Positions 59,510-64,000 of a DNA stretch of 64,000 bases are shown in pieces; the stretch's first letter is position 1; each line of letters begins with the position of its first letter. Location of the stretch: positions 17,215,010 to 17,279,009 of the forward strand of contig JAULJL010000002.1 of the NCBI GenBank assembly GCA_030761205.1, given 5' to 3'. The position numbers and the translations under genes were made by a program. The stretch is from Fremontodendron californicum (lineage: Eukaryota; Streptophyta; Magnoliopsida; Malvales; Malvaceae). Under the pieces are notes generated by a model. That model had not been told where the DNA came from. It saw nothing but the letters and a program-made list of their open reading frames with translations, and did not search any database.

Positions 59510-59990
59510 AAATGATGCAGATGCACATGTCTTTAACAAGGTGCTCATGCTTCATGGTGCAAATGTAAATGGCTTGGATTGATGTAAATGTTTCTTGGTG
59601 CAAATGCAAATGGCCTGGATTGATGCCCATGTTTCATGATGCAGATGCCCCTACTAATTGTGTTCATGTAACTGGTTTATGAATGGTGTAACTACAATTA
59701 CCACACAATAATGAAAATGCAATGATTCTAGAAATGATGCAATTGCTTGAGATGACGCAAATGCGAATTCCATCAAGAATGTAAATGTAAAGGTAAAATG
59801 CAGATGCTTATAGAATAATGCCAATGCAAATACCCATGAATGATGCCAATGCTTGCCGACACTGTGCAGATGCAAAAGCTCGATAAAGAGATAAGTGCTC
59901 ATGAATGATGCAAATGCTTGCCGACATTGTGCAGATACAAAAGCTCGATAAAGAGATAAGTGCTCATGAATGATGCAAATGCCCCCGGTT
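59510..59990. repeat. Second block of GATGCAAATG-like repeats
   Basis: Imperfect short repeats including a near-perfect pair of about 67 bp (ATGATGCAAATGCTTGCCGA and AAAGCTCGATAAAGAGATAA, around 59850-59980). Confidence 0.65.
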
Positions 59991-62340
59991 GTTTTTCTAG
60001 ACTTTGGCTTAGCCTTTCAAATTCATTTTTCCTCTTCAAATCAGAGTATATCTTCAATTCATTTTGGCTATTCTCTTTTCCCCAACAGTTTTCAAACTTT
60101 CATCAACAGACATCTGAACCGGGTTCTATTTCTTCTTCTCATATCTGGAACTCAAGACCTATCCTGACAGTTCTATACCTTTGGGTTAGAAAATCCTTGT
60201 TTCATGTCAACATCAAAATGGGTATTTCAAAAAAATATCTTTATTTGTTTTCTCATTTTGAAAACTTCTGAACAAAAAATATTAACCCCACAATGTGTGA
60301 TGTACAAATCTTTTGAAGACTGATGATCATTGTTAGAAATTTCTCTAAGTATCAATCTGGGTTTTTTCAATTGAGATTGGCAAGGCTTGGTATAACAAGA
60401 TTCTGGCTTTTCCAGGAATACTTCATGACAAAAATGTATATCCCTTCTAGGCTCACAAATGAAACAGGTTTTATAAATCATGAATTCATTGAGAACCAAG
60501 CAAATTCAACATTCTTTTAGTTTCCATATCAAGGTATTTTGACAAGCATCAAGATTAGCTGGGATGTTTAAACGGAAAGTTTAATCTTGGAGAAACAAAG
60601 TTTTAGTTTTTGAAAACAATCCTCCGAATGAGAGTTGACAATATGGGAGGTTCAGGAATTCTTAAATGTTTCTCGATGACCACTTTTTTAAGATGACCTT
60701 CTCTTTTTGTGGTATCGGCACTTTCATAGATGGCATCAAAAATTTTCATTTTACTCTAGACCGCCCATTTTTGGGTTTTCGCCCTAGAGTCCCATTCTTT
60801 CCAATTTTTCTCTCTTTTTTTTTTTTTGTTCTACCACACACTTGAGAATTCTAAATTCTTCTTTAGTGAAATGATAATTCGATGAGATGGGATAAAATCT
60901 GAGGAAAAACCTTTCAAATTAAATATTCATGCTTGATCAAAATGGACGTTTAAAGCACGTAATGTAGGCGATGGCTCAGGGTTCAGAAAGAAATGATAAA
61001 TAGGCCCAAAATATGTGTTTAAGGGTAATCAGATCAAGGATCATTTCTTGAGGAGGACTCTCTTTGAAGCATTTTTCCCTTTTGGACTTTTCATTCCTTT
61101 TGACTTTTGCGTCTTTTCTTCTTCGTTCTTGGCTTTCAATTTGCCATTTCTTTCATTTTTTTTTGCCCCCTTTTTTTTCCAATAGAATGAGCCCGTATTT
61201 ATTCGGGGATCCATTTGATTTGCATCTGTTTTTGAGCAAGGATTCATTCCTCCATGTTCTCTAAAAGATCATTTCTCGCATTTGCCCTCCGGTGTAGAGG
61301 GTGATCCTTGATTAGGGTTCAAAGAAGAAAGAATTCTTTTGGCTCAAAAAGGGTGACTATGGATAATAGTTTTTTCTTCTGAAAGGGATATGAAAAAAAA
61401 GGCCATTTCTCATATCAAGCACAAATATTCTCATTGAAAAGCAATCTTCAGAGGGAATAGATAATCAAAATTCCATTTTGCACTTTGGAATCATCCGAAT
61501 TCTCATATGCATGATATCACAATTTTTTTCTTTTATTTTTATCGCATGCCCCAATAATTCATGCGTTAGTCCATCCTTTTTCCCATATATCTATCATTTT
61601 CACATATGATGCCCCAATTTGATTAACCAATGAGAATTTGTATCAATGAGGAACATAGCAAGTCTAGGTCTATACTGAAAAAGCTGAGTTTCCAATCTGA
61701 GTTCTTTGAAGAGACAAAGAAAATATGACCTAAAAATGGGTTTCTCTGGGATATGGGATAATCTGGTTTGGTCATTGTGGCCCAAGGTATTAATCATGAA
61801 GTGATGTTTAGGTAATTGAAGTTTTATGGTCATTGGAAAAGGTCATGAATGGTTTTAGCACAATCTTGCCACACATCAAATTATCAAAATCTAGATTCTT
61901 GAAAGAATGTCTCATTTTTTTGAATTTCAAGAAATTCAAAAATTTTCAAAAAGTTCGTTCCTTTGTTCATAGCCTAGACTAGGATTTACATCCTTGCTTA
62001 TTTTGCAATGACAATGCTTTTTTTTGGTGAAGTTTAATCATTCATATTCCTTGAAGCATTAGGTCTTTCAAGTGTTCTTGATTCAAGGTTTAGGCATAGA
62101 GAAGCCCAAAAAAAAGGGGAGGGTGTTGGGTCATGTCTAACAATGATCAACAATATTCTCGAGACTATCCATTATTAAAAATTCCTTAGTGCTTGTTTTT
62201 GCAAATTCAAATTATTGTTAAAACACAACAAACACAAAGCATTTAAAATAAAATTCATTTAATTCATGTAGATATTAACATGAGACAAGTGCTTTCATCA
62301 TCACAGTTATAGAACTACATGCGTCAAAAACCTAATATGA
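59991..62340 (-). other. Non-coding part between gag and the repeat arrays of element G
   Basis: About 2.3 kb. None of the open frames on either strand shows RT, RNase H, integrase or protease motifs. T-rich tracts occur at about 60811-60830 and 61165-61182. I see nothing else to annotate. Confidence 0.55.
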
Positions 62341-63565
62341 TCATGCACCATGTTTCTTATGACACTTGGCTTTCCCATCTTCAAAACTTATCGACCCAGC
62401 CTTGATGAGATCCCTGACCTTGTACTTCAAAGCTGGGCAGTTCTCTGTTGAGTGACCTTGATTGCCAGAATGATAACCACAACACTCATTAGCATCATAC
62501 CAGCTCGAATAAGGGGGCTTCAGAGGCTCTAATTGCATGGGTGTCACAAGATGATTCTGGATGAGTTGAGGTAATATCTCACTGTATGTCACAGGAATCG
62601 GGTCAACCTGATTTCTTTTTCTCTTTTTATATCCCCTTCGATTATTCCCAAGGGTGTTCGATTGATAGACAGATGTAAATTCTGGTGTAGTTGTAGTCAT
62701 TGGTTAGTAGGGATAAAAACCTTGAGAGACGTTGTTTAGGGTAGAGTAAAATGGCTGATATGAGGAGAATTGGGGAGGTAAGGCAAAGCCTTCCACGACT
62801 TGGGTATCTTCCTTTTTGTTTTCAGATGCCTTTTTTTTCTTGGTATTGGATGTTCTTTCTCCTTCAATTTTCCCATCCTTGATAGCATTCTCAATCATCT
62901 CCCCTGAAATTACCATGTCCGAAAAATTCTTCGTGGTGTTGTCGACAAGTATATCATAGTACGGGGCCTACAGTGTATTCACAAAAATGATAGTGGTTTC
63001 CTTCTGAGTTAAGGGTGGTTGTACTTGGGCGGCCAGGCTCATCCACCGTTGCGCATATTCTTTGAAGCTCTCAGTAGCTCTTTTCTTCATATTTTGCAAG
63101 GTGAGATGGTCAGGCGCCATGTCGGTCATATGCTTGTACTGGTTTAGAAAAACCCTAGCCAGGTCATTCCAAGAGCGAATCTGATCCTTGCTCAATTGAC
63201 TATACCACCTAATTGCGGACCCGCTGAGGCTATCCTGATAGCAGTGAATAAAAGCTTATCGTTATCTATATGACTTGTCATCTTCCGACAGAACATAGTG
63301 ATGTGGGCTGACGGATCGGTCGTCCCGTTATATTTCACAAAGTCAAGGATCTTGAACTTAGGAGGAATGACTAAATCGAGGACCAAACATCATTTTTTTC
63401 GCATCTAAACTCCCAAATACATCTGTACTTTCGATTGCCCTGAGCCTTTCATCTAACAACTGATATTTCCCTTGGGAATCTGCCAACTCAACCTCATTTA
63501 CTGCAACCATTTTCAACTTTACCTATTCAGCTGGATCATCTGAGTTTAGGACATTGACGGGGTTA
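62341..63565 (-). pseudogene. Gag of element G, N-terminus missing
   Basis: Related to the gag of elements M and P but clearly more distant. The minus strand gives NPVNVLNSDDPAE, FGSLDAKK, GTTDPSAHITMFCRKMTS, KDQIRSWNDLARVFLNQYKH, LTLQNMKKRATESFKEYAQR, ISGEMIENAIKDGKIEG and, near the C-terminus, the knuckle CGYHSGNQGHSTENC. Frame breaks occur around 63250-63390 and stops at about 62966 and 62702. It ends CHKKHGA with a stop at 62341, without protease. The first part is cut off by the sequence starting at about 63566. Confidence 0.8.
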
Positions 63566-64000
63566 TGATGCACCCAAAAGAGTGTATCTTATTTAACCTT
63601 GCACTAAAAAGATAAATTGTAAGTATAGTAGTTAGCAAGGGTCGAGTCCTCAGGGATTGGGTTTTAGTTTATAAGTTAATAGTTTAAAACTTAAATTCAA
63701 GAACAATAAAAGAAAAGGGGTTTTTGAAGCCAGATTTAAACTAAAGTAAATAATAAGAATAAGATGCAAGGCGGTATAACCAGCCAATAAAAATATATAT
63801 ACTAAATTAGGCGGTATAACCAGCCAATAAAAATATATATACTAAATTAGGCGGTATAACCAGCCAATAAAAATAAAACAAAGTTAATATACAAATTAGG
63901 CGGTATAACCAGCCAATAAAAATAAATATAAAAAATAAGCAAACTAAAAGTAAGAAAACAAATAAGTAAGAAGAATCAAATATGAAAAATATGGTTAAGG
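63566..64000. mobile_element. Edge of another inserted sequence, possibly an LTR
   Basis: At about 63566 homology to gag stops and a sequence starting TGATGCACCC begins. TG is the usual start of an LTR, but the family is not recognised and the other end is outside the window. It contains GTCGAGTCCTCAGGGATTGG at 63650 and the 40-bp repeats. Confidence 0.4.
63770..63925. repeat. Tandem repeat with GGCGGTATAACCAGCCAATA
   Basis: Four copies starting at 63770, 63810, 63850 and 63899, so the period is 40 bp twice and then 49 bp. They lie within the unidentified inserted sequence. Confidence 0.85.

Larger units (their letters stand above)
52470..63565 (-). mobile_element. Gag-only Tat-related element (element G), minus strand
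   Basis: Reading right to left: gag (N-terminus cut at about 63565), then no protease, RT or integrase, only 4.6 kb of non-coding sequence with repeat arrays, a polypurine tract (57719-57707) and a 3' LTR (57706-52470). The 5' LTR would be beyond the window. The layout resembles the TR-GAG class of non-autonomous LTR elements, or an internal deletion of a full Tat element. TTAAT at 52465-52469 is the likely target duplication. Confidence 0.75.

Noticed and set aside
59012..59548. Open frame of 178 residues on the minus strand and overlapping plus-strand frame through the 60-bp repeats
   Set aside because: The unit length is a multiple of three and lacks stops, so long frames arise automatically on both strands. 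There is no domain.

Overview
This window looks like repeat-dense nuclear DNA of a flowering plant, most likely a eudicot. It is AT-rich and almost wholly built of plant transposable elements: Ty3/gypsy elements of the Tat (Ogre-like) lineage with LTRs of about 5-6.5 kb, Ty1/copia fragments, a CACTA (En/Spm) DNA transposon and small inverted-repeat elements. GCGGCGTTT-type subterminal repeats in the CACTA element and DUF7745-like upstream ORFs are familiar from Malvales such as cotton, but that placement is a weak inference. No intact host gene is visible. One short stretch near 6.5 kb may be the last exon of one.

Layout. 1-4439: minus-strand Tat LTR running off the left edge. 4440-7357: AT-rich DNA with a minus-strand copia LTR, a plus-strand copia 3' remnant, a candidate terminal exon (6502-6635), a palindrome and a MITE-like element. 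7358-13844: solo Tat LTR (plus) with a perfect 5-bp target duplication AATAA and an internal tandem duplication of about 1,972 bp. 14020-15072: candidate inverted-repeat element of about 1 kb. 15070-18188: 3' part of a minus-strand copia element (integrase, RNase H, PPT, LTR) that lacks most of its reverse transcriptase. 18190-31357: minus-strand Tat element with integrase, two RNase H domains, RT, an intron, protease, gag, an extra upstream ORF, PBS and a cut-off 5' LTR. 31358-44534: plus-strand Tat element with full 5' LTR, PBS, upstream ORF, gag, protease, an intron acceptor and the start of the pol exon. 44535-52469: CACTA element with TNP2 and Transposase_24-type genes, both broken. 52470-63565: minus-strand third Tat-related element that has only gag, followed by a long 3' UTR with satellite-like arrays. 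63566-64000: the edge of yet another inserted sequence carrying 40-bp repeats.

The right half reads as a nest. The plus-strand Tat element (start 31358) sits in the 5' LTR of the minus-strand one. The CACTA element (start 44535) sits in the plus-strand element at a point that the uninterrupted opposite-strand copy shows to the base. The gag-only element (end 52470) sits in the CACTA element, and another sequence (start about 63566) sits in its gag. The closing halves of all these layers would lie beyond 64000.

Nearly every ORF is broken, several by changes of tryptophan or glutamine codons to stops, as expected of old methylated elements. The Tat elements encode gag, protease, RT with a gypsy-type RNase H, a second archaeal-type RNase H and integrase, in that order, with an extra coiled-coil protein gene ahead of gag and a G-patch-like segment after protease. 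I see no CRISPR array, rRNA or tRNA gene, and no previously unknown host system that I can support. The strongest leads are the nest itself, the duplicated solo LTR, the gag-only element with satellite-like 3' UTR, and W-box clusters shared by all Tat LTR starts.
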